Shown here in pieces: positions 49,663 to 63,099 of a stretch of DNA of 64,000 nucleotides (the first letter of the stretch is position 1; each line of letters opens with the position of its first letter). The position numbers and the translations under genes were made by a program. Origin of the DNA: Andrena cerasifolii (lineage: Eukaryota > Arthropoda > Insecta > Hymenoptera > Andrenidae); the NCBI RefSeq assembly GCF_050908995.1, contig NC_135124.1:7130001-7194000 (forward strand), given 5' to 3'. The notes below the pieces were generated by a model that saw only the letters and a list, made by a program, of their open reading frames with translations, searched no databases and was not told the origin of the DNA.

Positions 49663-51076
49663 ATCAGAAAAAAATATCAAAATAGGGGGGCAGAAAATGA
49701 TATATTGGATTGTATTTTTTCGTTCGAAAATGTTTTCACGAAGATTTTCTGAATCCTTCTTGCTTTCAATTTAACTACCTTCTGCTTTTTTAAGTTACAC
49801 AATTAATGCTTTACATGAATTTCAAATCTTAAAGGTTCTAAGGCCATTTCGTCCTTTTTAAGTCTTTTCGACGTCATTCCACCGTGGAAATTATTCTAAG
49901 GCTATAATAGGAAACCGCGTAGGGCATGATTGACATCATGTTGAAGGTCTTGATTGATCTCGTCAGATCACCAACTTCGAAGGCCGATTGTCGAGCAACG
50001 TCAGAATTTCAAGCATCGCGCTGCTTTGTGAGGGGGAAATCAAAGGGTAGATCGAATCTCAAGGATTCCAGAATGTCTATTTCATTTTCTGGGGAAAATA
50101 TAGATTCAACATGAAACTGTGAAATCAGTGAAGAATGTGTAAAGTCGTTTCGATTCAAAATGAAAATCACATCTCAATTATCTTCTACCGTGGTACAAGT
50201 GATCCTTCAACAACCTTCAAATCCTTAAAAATACACGCTAAATCTGAGATAAACACACCCCTCTACATGCAAATCCCTGGTTATGCTACACGTGTTTACT
50301 AAACACCTCAGGATTTGCCAAAATCCCTTGGAAATCGCGTTCCCTCGAAAGTCATAAAGTCTTTCGCCACAGATTATTCAAATCTGTTGCTTTAGTTCCA
50401 ACTCTGTTACCCTAAACCTCCGAAGATACGATTTACAAGTACCTGATGCCCCCCCACGACTCGCAAAGGTAATTCCGTCCCAGTCAGAATTTCCATTCGA
50501 AATCGACAAAGGCAGCTATCAGCGTTTCCCTTCGAACGCACCCCGTGCATCATTCTTATTCAACGGGGCACCGTTTGCACCGTCGCTTTCTTCGCTGCAG
50601 TCCAGTCGCCGATCGATCACGAGACAAAGGAGCTGGTACACGCGCTTGGAAAGCAAGAAGTCCGAATTCCCAGACGGCAAACGCACGGCTATTCGACAGC
50701 GGCGTGTATCAGTATGCAGTGGCAGGAGAAACGGCAACGTCCGGCTGAGAACGAAGTCGCCAGTTCCTTATCAACCCCCTGAATATTTTTGTTCGAGTGG
50801 AAGCCGCGGGGGGCAATGAAGGGGCACAGGGAAGAAAGGCGACTGCACGGAGGGGTGGAAGCGCCAAAAGGCGTTTTTTCGCATTTCAAGCGAGGGAACA
50901 ATGCCGAGGGAAGCACGAAGAAAATCTGTTTGGCCCGGTGGAAACACTGACGTTCGTATCTCGTTACTTTGCCTTCGCGCGAGCTTTTTGTGCCTGTCTC
51001 ACGACATTGGATCCTTGTCTTCCGCCTTTCTTCCCTCTGGTTTACAGTCGCGCGAAATTGAGGGGAAAATTGGCGG

Positions 51077-51107
<31 letters not shown>

Positions 51108-53191
51108 ATGGAAACGCTGAGGCTCTTTTATCCCTGAGATTTCTTGCAGTTGTCGTGTGGCGAGACTTCTGGATTTTTTTTTGTTATGGGGATGATAGAG
51201 AAGGGGGTTTCAAGTCCACGTTTTAGGGAATGTTTTAGAGAAATTAATTTCTCCTGCTAACCTTTGGGTGATAGAAGGGATTTAAAATAACCACAGTACT
51301 ATTTTATTTTATTTATTCAGTATTATGTAATTCTGATTTATTGAGAGTATTCTAAGTATTCTTCTGTGGAATCAATTTACTATTGATTCTGCAGTGTATA
51401 ATTTCACGATAAGCTTATTTAACATTAGCGTGAGGCACAAATGCGTGCTCCTATTTCTTTATTTACCTATGGGAATCAAAACGAGCTCACCCTACAGATT
51501 ACAGAACAAATAATTCACCCTACTAGTTGAGGACAAGGGGGTTATAAATACCAAATGGGACATAATTCGAGGCAAAAGCGAAACGGGGGTGATTGTTGGT
51601 GTAAGAATGAACAAAATATGTAGAATAAGATTTTTTAGTAAGGAGCTCTATATTAGAGAAAACCAACTTCAAAGATCTGTTGTTCAGTGATTTGTGTCTG
51701 ACTATTCCTCGTTACTTCTACTTACGCCCCATTTCTCCTTGTCTCCCACATAAATTAACGTTCTAAAACATTTACGATTTTGAAGCGATAACACTCGTGA
51801 TATGTTACAAAAATTACCTGTTCTATTATTGTTAAAATTCTTCCAATTACTGTCTAACATCTCGCGGGTCAGGTATAATACCGCGGTGTCGTAGAATACG
51901 TTGGCATACATTTTAATATCCAAACTAAATAAAGGTACGAACAAAAATAACGCTCTTACGTGGTGTTGGCATTAAGTTAAAGATGTCTGCTTTAATTACC
52001 GAGTTCAGTTCACATGTTTCAGCGGGAGCATCGTCGAGAGGATCGATGATGCGTCGAGTGTAACATTTTCGTGACCTGGGAGAGTAAACGGGTAAAAAAA
52101 GAAATGTCGAAGGTATACTCGGTGATTGAGAAACAAGTTGGCCGTAAATTCATTCTCAAAGCGTGCATCTTTTCCTGCGATAAAACTCTCAGTGACGTTA
52201 AGAATGATGCGTTTTGTGAACTTAAATAATTTTTACTCCACATTATTTGCTGTCATCGGTGCTTCCAAAATGTGTGACATATCCTTCTCAACACAAATAT
52301 GATAAAAGTGTGACTAGTTTAGCAGTCCTGATTTATTATTTAAAACTTTGGCCAAAATCGGCGGGTTCTCGTAATTCGCCAGCTCATCGATTTAACTTGC
52401 CAGTTCCATCGAAAATTCCGTCTGGAACATAATTTATTACGACCCAGCTGCCTGAACTTTTATGCAACCGACGTGGACCGCAGGGAAACCGTGGAACTGA
52501 AGCTGGCGTTCGCTGGCAGAAGCTCGAAAGAAACACAAGAAAATAGAAATAGAAAATCTGCGTGGTCAGGTTTACACCGCGAGCAAGAGATTCCACCAAG
52601 GTTGGCGTTTTCATAGCGCATCGTGCCTTCCTTTTCCCTTTTTAAATTTTTCATCGTTAATTACTTTACACCTGCTCCTTTTTCTTTCTTCATTCCGTTT
52701 TGAGGAACTAATTAGGCTTAAAAATGTATCTTGCTGTTTCAGAGTAGTTGTGTGATTGAAGAGTAAATATTTTCGCACGCGAATTTTTAATAAAATTTGA
52801 TGAGAAACACTTTCCTTTGTATACGATACACGCTCGAATTAAAATTTCTGCCATTTTGATAGTAATATACCAATTCAGTGTTACTACATATTTCTATCTT
52901 GACACAAGGCTTTCCCCACGTCATCTGAATACTTCGTCACTTATACTAATTTATGCTTAACCTTGCTCGGGCTTAGCATTTTCATTCTTATATCAAAATC
53001 CGTTAGAAACGCTGTGCACTTTCCTAAACACCAGAGTTCCAATTCTTGTTACTTCACATCAGTCTGAGGATGCTTTCAATTTAATTCTAAGTGGAATCAA
53101 AACCAGCTTATGAGTATAAAATTCATCAAACCCTCTAAACATAGAAAAACACCTAACTTATTAAATTAAACGAATTCAAATAATTTTGAAA
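49663..53191. other. non-coding stretch with GC-rich patch and GT microsatellite
   Basis: A GC-rich patch lies at about 50500-51060 with frames open on both strands, none with domains. The (GT)n at 51079 encodes the valine/cysteine run seen in two of them. The rest is AT-rich. Confidence 0.5.
51079..51107. repeat. (GT)n microsatellite
   Basis: About 13 uninterrupted GT units with one preceding interruption. Likely length-polymorphic. Confidence 0.95.
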
Positions 53192-53290
53192 TTAATATAT
53201 ATACTTTCACCCATTCCAATAATTAGTATACTATATATTTTTACCCATTCCAATAATTAATATACTATATTCTCACCTATTCCAGTATTC
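53192..53290. repeat. AT-rich minisatellite, three copies of about 34 bp
   Basis: The string ACCCATTCCAATAATTA recurs at 53209 and 53243, and as ACCTATTCCAGTATTCA at 53275. TATACTATAT-type sequence lies between copies. Spacing is 34 and then 32 bases. The third copy is the most diverged. Confidence 0.85.
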
Positions 53291-54949
53291 AATTAATGCA
53301 TCATTTAGCAAAATGTTTTTGGTCGATCGACGAATGAATAAGTTACACTGGAATATCAGTAACTTCGAAACAGTCGAAATTATTTATAAATAACAGGAAA
53401 CAGCACGTTGCACGACGTAACATACCGATATAGAGTGCAGACTATTACGCTCGACGAAATAGGATGAAATTTAGTTTGTCGTGATCTTGGAGGAGCTAAT
53501 TCATTGACCCGGAAAGCTTCGTCCTAATTCGGGATGTCCCATGGAAGAAACGAGGGGGTCAATCTTGGAGAATTTGTGGCAGCCAGTCGAATATCCATCA
53601 AGCAATCGTACTCCTCTATTTCTGGCAGTAAAAGATTGATTTTTGCAACAGATGAGATATTGAAAGAGGCAGTTGCGACAAATTATTTTCCTGCACCAGT
53701 GGAAATATCCTCGTGGATCTAGAAAGAAATACGAGAATCTCGTTTCTTCATAAACAAGTGGCCTGGTTCCGTTTGACGGCGGAAGATCAAAGACTTCCAC
53801 CAAAACGAGAGCAATGAAGACTTAATTATACGGTTCAATGTTTAACGTTAATGGATACGTCGGAATTGCCTGACGGCACCGGAACTAGACAGTCGTGAAA
53901 AGAAATAGGCCCTGAAAAATTCAGGTAAACGACTCCACACGTCTATTAGTAGGTATGTCCCGGGGCATTGCACTGTGGATTAGCATGTTCCGGCTGGCTG
54001 ATAAATCGAAATTTCCCTCTTTATAGGATCGCATCTGATTTCCATCTACATATAACTTATACACGTCGCTCGAAACCGTTTCATTTTTAGATTTCAGATA
54101 GCCAGTGAATAGGAAGCGGACATATTTTAGCGTCTGTGGATGAATAACGCAAACATGGATTTGTAAAGCTTGAACAGTTTGTACCTTTGATTTTGAGAAA
54201 ATCGACATGGAACTTTGATTTTGAGAAAATCGACACTTTTTGCACAATTTCATGGTAAAACTGAGGTTGTCTTGATTTCTACTGGCGATACTTTGAACTT
54301 ATTGCAAACGCAATTACACTCTGCTTTCGTATTGCCTATTGAAATGTGTTGGCCGGTGAAGCAGTGTAAATTTAAATCAAATGAAATGTGAGTATGAAAA
54401 TCAGTATGCAACGTATGTGCTTGTGGATTGCACGTAAAAGGGAGGATATGCTAAAAGGATTTCAGTAATCTTATCTATCAAATGTTCTATAACACAACAA
54501 AGCTATTAAATAAATTAACGTAAAATTCAATCACGAAGCTCCATGTGATTATTTTACATCATTGATAACTTCAACAGTTGATACCATGTTGGACCTTATA
54601 TTTTGTATGGAAGGGAAGGAATGCTTCATTATAACAGACTAAATAGTTTGGGTTTGTACATGAATTTCGTTAGTAATATTGTAAATTACAGTTAATAAAA
54701 CAGTTGAGAAATTGAAGGTTCATGAGAGAATAGTCCAAGATTTTTTTTAAGTTTTCCATACAAGCTGCCTCAGTAAGTAGTCTAGGGCTGTGTGTGGTCA
54801 GACACGAGTAGAAACAACACTACTTATTTTTCTATTTAATAAAAGAAGTCGGAGACAACCTAATACCAAAGTATTTCAAGCTTCAACATAATTTAACGAA
54901 ATTACCAGAATATAATACACACGTACATCTATATACATATATAAAAGAT
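53291..54949. other. non-coding stretch with a short direct duplication
   Basis: At 54185-54235 the 23-bp string CTTTGATTTTGAGAAAATCG-ACA occurs twice with a 28-base period; its core GATTTTGAGAAAATC is itself nearly palindromic. The 100- and 110-codon minus-strand frames at 53501 and 53921 show no domain. Confidence 0.5.
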
Positions 54950-55154
54950 GAAGTCCTGACTGACTAACTTATTAACGCCCAGCTCAAATCGTTTAATCTA
55001 GGAACGTGAAATTTGGAAGGTACATTGTTTTTATGATGTAGGCACCCACTAAGGAAGAATTTTTGGAAATTCCGTCCTTAAGAGGGTGAAAAGGGGTCTC
55101 GGAATCCTTGACATCTCTTAGGCCCGCAGCGAAGCACGGGGGTATTTTGCTAGT
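54950..55154 (+). mobile_element. short Helitron-like non-autonomous element
   Basis: The 3' part has the hallmarks of a Helitron end: a short hairpin (CCCG...CGGG, 55123-55140, around GCGAAGCA), then GTATTTTG and the terminal CTAG at 55150-55153 followed by T. The body (CCTGACTGACTAACTTATTA, then AACGCCCAGCTCAAATCGTT, then GAACGTGAAATTTGGAAGG) resembles a non-autonomous Helitron family seen in arthropods, by recall. The 5' boundary is uncertain. No terminal inverted repeats or target duplication are present, as expected for Helitrons. No Rep/helicase coding. Confidence 0.5.
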
Positions 55155-55187
55155 GTATATATAAATATCTAGAGTATATATAAATAT
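55155..55187. repeat. 19-bp tandem duplication beside the Helitron-like tail
   Basis: GTATATATAAATAT occurs at 55155 and again at 55174, immediately after the CTAGT terminus. It may have formed in the AT-rich target site. Confidence 0.8.
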
Positions 55188-55860
55188 TTAAGTAACTCTC
55201 GAATTTCTTAACAATACAATTTACACATTTAATTGTACGAAAAATTACTTCAGACAAATACTGCACTGTATTTCAGTGTGCACAATATATAGAAACCAGA
55301 ATTTTTTTATTCACATCTTTCCCAAAGATATCAATACTAAAATTCTCTAGCATATACTTAATTATCAAGAGTATCTACACTCTAATCCTATTCCCTCAAA
55401 TAAGTTTCAGAGCTAAAGGAAAATTACATTCGTCATGTCACTAATTGTAACCGAAGTATATGCCACCTTAGCATGACTACCCTTCATCGAATTAAATATG
55501 TACCCCAATCGAATCGTTGTTATCGTGCATCGATCGCGCGACTCTCGTCCCTTCGTTGAGAACGATTAGGGGATGCTTTAACCTCCAACCTTCGAGAACC
55601 CTGTTCCGAGTAGAGGAGCGAAAGATTTATATGGGGCGAAAATCGCCGTCGGCGGAAACCGTGCTCACCCTTTCGGTGGTGCCTAGGCTCCAGCTTGCGA
55701 ACGCTCTACTGCTCTCTCTTTCGCCCTCGGTACACAAAAGCACGCCACTCGCGTGATCCAATTTGCAGACAGGACAGGTAACTGTGACCGCGTCGTGTGT
55801 CTGTACACGAAAGAAAATTATGCGGCTTGTACCACTTAATCGTGTAATTGAAGTGCCGAA
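55188..55860. other. non-coding stretch leading into pyrimidine-rich DNA
   Basis: AT-rich to about 55490, then GC-rich (55500-55930) with conflicting frames of 79 and 93 codons. No domain. Confidence 0.45.
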
Positions 55861-56560
55861 CTCGTCGTTCCTCCCCCGCGCGCCGCCCCCTGCGTTTCCC
55901 TTTCCCACTTCACGTCTTCCTCGTTCTTTTATCTTATTGTTAGGTTTGCTGTTCGACGAGCAGAGGACTCAATGCTGCACTACTCATTTCAGTGTTCCCG
56001 CTTTTATCTCTACTCCTTTTTTTGTATTACAGTATCTTCTTCTATTAAGATTAATTCTGCTTACTTTTCTTCTTCTCCAAGGATTTATCTTTTTTCTTTT
56101 CTTCATTTCTTCTTCTCTAAGGGTCTATCTCTTTTCTTTTCTTCCTCTAGCAGGCTCTATCTTGCTCCCCTTTCTCTACTAGGATCTATCTCCGCTTTTT
56201 TCTTCTATTAGTACCTATCTTCCTGCTTTTCTTCTTCCCTAGCTCTGCTTGCCCTATTTCTCCTGTTTCCCTGTTTTTCATTTCCCTCGTTTTTCCATTA
56301 TCGCATTCCTCACTCTTCCTTTCAACCCTTGCCTTAGATTCTCCCTATTCCCACGCTCACCCACTCCTTTCATTTATCACTTCCACGTTTCCTCCTCTTC
56401 CCCTTTCCCCTTCCTCCCACAATCAGTCAGTAATTTCGTTTTTCTTCCTCGTACTTATTTCACCCCCTTCCACACTCATCTGTTTTCTACTCTACTCTTC
56501 CCTGCGATTGTCTACGTCCTCGCGCGTCGGTTCTCCTCTTTCCCCTCCGAGAACGTCCCT
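55860..56560. repeat. long pyrimidine-rich tract with degenerate minisatellite
   Basis: For about 700 bases the plus strand is overwhelmingly C and T. At 56080-56240 a degenerate unit of about 30-35 bases recurs (TCTAAGGGTCTATCTC, TAGCAGGCTCTATCTTG, TACTAGGATCTATCTCC, TATTAGTACCTATCTTC), separated by TTTTCTTTTCTTC. The tract explains the 201-codon frame at 56249-56854, which is rich in F, S, P and L. Purine stops are rare in such DNA. Possible roles include triplex formation or part of a long intron; none is shown. Confidence 0.7.
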
Positions 56561-59500
56561 TTTTTTATTCGCAATACGATACGCAGGGTCGAAAATAGTC
56601 GGGCTGGAAGTGAAAGTATACTCGGGGGTAAGGAAAGTTTATTTTGCTTCTGCACGGCGACTTTTCCGTATCAAAGACGCAAAGACGCGTGGAAACGAAG
56701 CACGGAACGGGCAAAGCGCTCATTAGGCGAGAGAACGCGGGAAAGACGAAACCACGGCACATCAAAGACGAGCCGCTCAAGTCTTTCGGATGTTGCACCA
56801 AAAAAAAAACGACGAAACCCTTTGCACTGCAAGCTTGAAAGGGGGTTATCGTGATTTTCTACTCCAACGAGCTCGCTTTCGTAGGATATTGAACGATTTT
56901 CTTAAATTTTATCAAGGCTATTTTTGTTTTCCATCGTCCTTGCCGGTGAAGTGGTTATTTCTTTGAAACTGAATGTTTGAAGAGCATACAATTCATCTTT
57001 CTGATTGACGGTAATTATTATATACGGAGGTTATTAGAATTTGTCAGTTGCATCGAGCACGGTCTGCCATCGCGAAAATAAACTGAGAAGTTTTACAAAT
57101 TTGACACTTGATTATTTAGTAAGTCTCTTAATATGTATTTTTAGTTCTCGGCTCCGAGATCGATTCTCTTGTCAGTCCATTATATCGCAGACTGACTGAC
57201 AACCAATACCGGACAGTTGTTATTTTTAATTTTATACGCAGATGTATAAATTTCTGGTCACAGTATATAAATCATAAAGCTAGATAGGGCACTGTCTGTA
57301 TTATACGATGAAAATACAGAGTTATTGCAAAGCACTCCGTGTTTCAACAAAAATATGAATAGGCTTTCAACGAAAACGTTGAAAAATTGAGCAGCCTCGC
57401 AGGACTCGTTCTGATTTTCAAAATAATGAGGAAAAACTGATACCAATATATTTGTTAAAAGTTGCTTTCTTTACTAATTATTGTAACATTCGTGTGTATT
57501 TGCAAATACTTTGCGATACACACATTTTTTAGTATCATTGTCTGAGAAGATCTTGTATTACCTTGGATTTGAATAATTTTTCAGAGTTATTCATTCTGAT
57601 ACGACCCCGATTTAATACTCTTCAGAGGTAAAAAAAATACGCGTGCGTTTGCTCAGCTAATATTTCAAATTGCCTTTGATAAAAACTAAAACCAAGTCAC
57701 GTCTCATATCACTGAAAACGTCTTTCATTGGATGTAAAATTATATGCATGCACGAGATACTTGGAACCCATGGAGAATTTTATAAAAACGAATGTATGCA
57801 CGCCCTAGTATTTCTGTTATTTTATATTTTAATGAAACTGGCATAAGTGGATCAATATTTAACTTCATTATTAACAGAAGAATGGAAATTCCAGATTTCT
57901 CTCCATCAGAATATCTACTCGCCATTCAGGTGAATTATTTAACGAAGGAAAATTAAAAAAAAATCTGTTTAGTTAACTAAAACATGAGATGAATGATTAA
58001 GCTCCCTTTGAAAAATTCTCTACCGCGAATTCCAACCTGAAAACTAGAAACACAAAAATCCCATCATTTACCAACCACCGCGAGTTCAAAAACATCCTCA
58101 TTGCGTCAATTATAACATTACACATTACAAGTAAAGTGTCCCAACATAACACCTTGTTACAAAGAAAGAACAGCGAAGGGAGAACTAAAGCTCCAAGTTA
58201 CCGAATTCGGAACAAGATTAATGCTAAAAACTAAGGGGAGGGAGAAACACGGAAGTGTACGTAACATAAGCAAAGGAGGGGGTGGACGTGAAATTTAAAA
58301 CAACAATGAACGAGCTGTCTTTAATTTTAAACGCAGTTTCGTCGGTTGACCCTCTACCAGCCTCTCCGCCGTCTCCTCGTCAAGTTGACTGACACCACCG
58401 GCGAAACACGGAATTAACAAACGATGCCCATTTGCATAACAACATTTGCACCCTCGCCAGTGCTCAGAGTCTGCGCGCATAATCCCTCAAGGCACCGACG
58501 ATCAACGAATTCGTCGTGAGTGGTGCGCTAAAGAGACAAAAATCACTTGGCGAATCGTCGTACACAGTATTCTATCAATCGTCCACCCCTCGTTCGACGA
58601 AAATCAACAGACCCGCCCTGCCAGAGGTTGCTCCCGTCGTGGGCGTTATTGCGATGCATGGGAGCATGTGATGGCGTTTCAGGGAACGCTCGTGGAAAAT
58701 CGAGCAATATCGTTAGGGAAGTGATGTAACCATTGTACAGGGTGCTAAGGGTGTAATGGTCACTGGTTGTTGAAGACACGTTGAGATTTTATCGTTGGAT
58801 CATGGAATTCTTTGCGGCTTCAGTTGGGGTAGTTCTACAGTACTGGGAATATTTATTGCATCGCTTTGAAATTTTCGTAATACGTAGAATTTCCATAGTA
58901 ATATGATTGATTAAATGGTTTGTATACAATTTATCTTGGCCACGATAGTTTAGCCACACATTTTTGCAGTAAATAAATTTTGCAATAATATTTTCCTAGT
59001 ACTAATAATAAGACAGGCATACGTGATAATGTGTTTATTTGAATGATGCAACAAATATTTCCAGTACTGTATTTAAATCAGATGGAAATACTTGTGCGAT
59101 TCGTGGCTTGTTACTTTCTTGGAATAGCTAGTTCTTCAAGGTAGTAAATATTACCCATCGTCAACGATAAGGTGTCCAGGAATCGGTGATAAATATTCAT
59201 CTGTTTTTTTCACAATAAGTCGTTTTTGGTTAATACCTATGTGATTTTCTTTTCCTTTCTGCGGTCGAGATTTATGCCCCAAAGTTGTGACGTATAACTA
59301 TAATACTCTGTAGTCAAATTAATTTTGTCCTAATTTATATCTATAAGAAACTAACTTTTCCCGGCAATAAATTTTCGAAACCGCAAAATTAGTAGTGTAA
59401 TCGGTTTTATGCAGTTCGTCAAACGATTATGCCCACATGACAAGTTCTGTGTATTGTTTCGAGCCGCTCGCATCTGCGCCCTTTTGCGCCCATAATTTAA

Positions 59501-62500
59501 TGAGATTAAACCGTCTTTGACGTTGTGCATCCCTATGGAATTGTAATTGCATTATCACAGTTCTCGCGTGTGCGTTAGTGCAAACAGTAATGGGATATAA
59601 TTTAGTGACACCTTGTCGCTGGCAATGTCTTCGACGAAGGTACTTACGATGTTCTACTGTAATTCATGCATAGAACATCTTCTCTGTACGAAATTTCATA
59701 TACATGCAAATTTTTCTTCATGCGAATTTTCTTTTTCTCTTAAGGTAGAGAAGAATGAAGTAAAATTTATGATTACCAGAGAATTGAACAAATAATTTTC
59801 ATAGAGTGGAAAATTCGCGTGGCTTCTGCACTTCTTGGTACATAAAATTAATTTATATTTATCTCTTTTAATTTCGAGATTAATATAATCTATATTGTTT
59901 ATTTAATAAACCTTTATACAAAAGGCAAAATCTTTAACCTTAACATAAAAATATAAATTTATTCCACACAAATTCTGAAACAAATCTAATTTAAATTATT
60001 TTTATTATAATAACTAAAAATTCAAATACTTACAATATAAATATTAAATTAAAATTTAAAAAATTAATTTACATACTACTAAGTACAAAAATACTTCACT
60101 AGTGTTTCGGTACAACGAACACACAATATTACAGTGCTGATCAAAATATAATTAATTAAGTACAACTTCTTCTCGAACATGCTCAAAATCAGCTGCATGC
60201 AAATCCTGCACATCACTTGAAACATGATCTGAAGTCCTTTAAAACACATATGTGATGGCCCTAAGATGGGTGGTTTCGCGATATCATACTTATATTTCGT
60301 ACACGACGTATCAGGCTATTTATAGTAAGCTATATACCTATCACTTCAGAATCTATCAGCTGAAATTACGTCACTAAGACCAAACATTAATTTGACACCT
60401 TCAGATCCCGTTGCTCATTGTTAATTCCCAATAACATCACATTTCCACAAAATTATACCGCCTTAACCACCCCCCGTTACAGAGGCTATCTTTCTGCGGA
60501 AAACAGCTTGCATTTCCTGAGCTGCAGCCAATTAAGTTCCCATCTCTAGTTCCGAAACGTTCTCTATTTTCTGCCCTCCGGAATGAGCATCGTTTGTTTA
60601 CGACGTTAATGGAAATTTCCAATTAATTTGAGCCCTATTGAACGTACGTTTTGTGCTGATGTTACCCGACGCCGCTAATAATCCATTGGCGCGCTGTGCC
60701 TTCTGTAAACGTTTCCGTTTCATTTGCAAATAGTCACAAAGGATCGGTTTCCTTCGGCCCCAAAGCCCGGCACCGCCGAGGAGGCAACGGAAATTTAAGT
60801 TCCAGCCCATTATCGGTTACATCCGATATCTCGTTGCCGCCGCCATTGTCATGGCGACTATCGTCGCTATTATTACCAGCCCTAATATCGGCAAAATCAC
60901 CTTCCATTGATCCACTGAGCTCTCTTCTACGATGCGACTGCACGGTTGCCCAAAGTTATATAATAAAATAACTATACGATATTCAAGTACTTTTTGCAAC
61001 GAAATCGAAAAGTCTTTCAACAGTTCGCCATTCTACGCTTCGTTGTTAAAATGCGAGAGAAAGAAGATTCGAAATACGATTATTAGGGTGTACATTGGTA
61101 GAAGTTAAGGTAAATTTTGATGCGACTTTAGTGCGGGGGATATCGTCGAAGCCGGGTGGAAATCTGAATTAGAAACCTTGAGAATGTATTTTGAGTGTGC
61201 TGTGCTGTTGATATTTAAATAGCACGCGCAGGAAGTCGACCCCCTACACCTCTGTGCTGCTTGTGTCTTGATATCAAGGCTTTGAATTGCAATATGGTAA
61301 AGGTAGTGACAGAAGCCTGCTATAATAGAACGATAAATATTTTATATGCACAACGATAATTTTACCCTTGCATATTTAGAGACCCTTCCGCCAAAGAATC
61401 TAGAAACGAAGATAGATTTTATTAACTCACTCTCGGACCTCTTCTTTCCCAGTATAATATGCACACATCGTCCTATTAAAATTCCCGGAGATCCTGCACG
61501 TCAGACATTCTCCCGCCCCTAAAATTCCACTGAAGCGAAACAAATTTAGAAACAAGAATTTATACGATAAGAAGACAGCGAGTTATCAGCTTATAATAGA
61601 TAGAGATCCCTGAAAAGTTCACCACTATTCAGGAGGAAATAGCACCGACCCGGGAACCTTTATAAGAAGCAGATAAATTGTCTACTGTCTGTAAATTGGC
61701 TGCTCTGCAGAGGGTGTTTAACTCTGACGGTTCAGTCATCTAGGATGGGGGTGATACAACGGGGGCAAAAACTTGAGAAAATTGTACCGCTTCACGTGAT
61801 TCCGCGATAAAACCTTGAGATAACGTAGTTCAAGTTTCGAGGGATATTTCCTTCGAAGGGGAATATTCGTCTGGATGGCAGGAGTTGGTGCATTACAGAC
61901 TCCATTCCAGCCAATTAGTAACCATCTGTATTCCGTGCACCCTGGAACCTTGTAAATTCTCGGAGCGTCATTTCTCACGGTCGTCTGCACAGCCGCTGTG
62001 TTTCTTGCTCAGGAATCTCTACACAGAACTACCGTGGCGCAGAGACGTCTTCTCGTCCCTCATGCCTAGAGAAACGTTCGTGGGCTCGCGTATACGGCTA
62101 GACAAATTTCCCCTAGCGTGGATTCCCGAGGCAACGTCGCTCCGGTAACTGGGAGCAGGCGTCGCGACCAGCTTCTGATATTCTCATTTTTCTCCTTCTT
62201 CCTATCAATCAGCAATCTATGGATATTCCTTGCGAAAGCATCCCCGAACGGGCTATTAATTTGCAGTGGCCGTTCCCTCGTTACGATATTAATAATAGTA
62301 TGTTTTTATTGCGCCAATTACGATGGTGAATTGTTATTCTTGGGTCATGTACTTTGAATGTGTTTACAAGATTTCTATTTTTTTTTTTTAGCTTTTCTTG
62401 AAGTAGCTTTGTGAATGAAAAAGGAACTGTGAGTTATAGAAGTTTTTGTGTGAAGAGAGCCATTGTAAAGCCAATCGAAGAGTAATGGCGGAGATACATT

Positions 62501-63099
62501 TCACGGTTGTGGGAAAATTAAACAAATTAACGAGGTATTCATTGGCAAGGGGCTGGCATTTAATCTGATTGAGATTAGCGAGAATTTAGACTTGAAGTGG
62601 TTCCTTTCTACCCCTGTTTATAGCGGCGACTGTTAATCCTGGGCTGACTTCGGTTGGGTCTAATTTCTGGGGGCATTTGGAACTTCCATAAACCGAGATT
62701 TTATCGGATTCGAATCAAGGGGATTTGTAATATTCATAGCGCTATTGGAAAGAACAGTGTTTCTGCATTTAGAAGATTGGACCTTTTTTTTGCTATACCT
62801 ACTTGTCAGTGTTGTGTACCCCGAGTTAAAAATGACGATCGCTGATAGAGATTGAACATCCATGGACATAAAGTTCTGCTTTGCATTTGGCGGGACCAGA
62901 AGAGAATTCTCCATTATGAACTTTTGAAATCGTTAATACGTTTAAGAGGGGTTTGCGCCTTGTTGGGCCGAAAAATAGATAATTCTTTGTGAATTTTTGG
63001 TACAAGAACAGTTCGACAAATTAATTTGAGGTTTGGCAGGCTGCTTTACTGTATCTTGAGCTATTGTTCTGAATTTTTGTGTGACAGTGAAAAAAGAAC
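56561..63099. other. non-coding stretch, no gene recognised
   Basis: CpG-rich patches at about 56580-56840, 58300-58700, 60700-60950 and 61900-62300 are separated by AT-rich DNA. 59840-60110 is extremely AT-rich. Overlapping frames in the patches (60-92 codons) show no domain. A hairpin-like GTGTGTAT...ATACACAC lies near 57490-57523. Nothing else can be supported. Confidence 0.45.

Noticed and set aside
50797..51137. Frames encoding VCVCVC runs
   Set aside because: Produced by the GT microsatellite at 51079-51107.
56249..56854. 201-codon plus-strand frame, the longest in the window
   Set aside because: Most of it lies in pyrimidine-rich repeat DNA where stop codons are rare, and the F/S/P/L-rich translation reflects that. 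No domain is seen, and other frames are open too.
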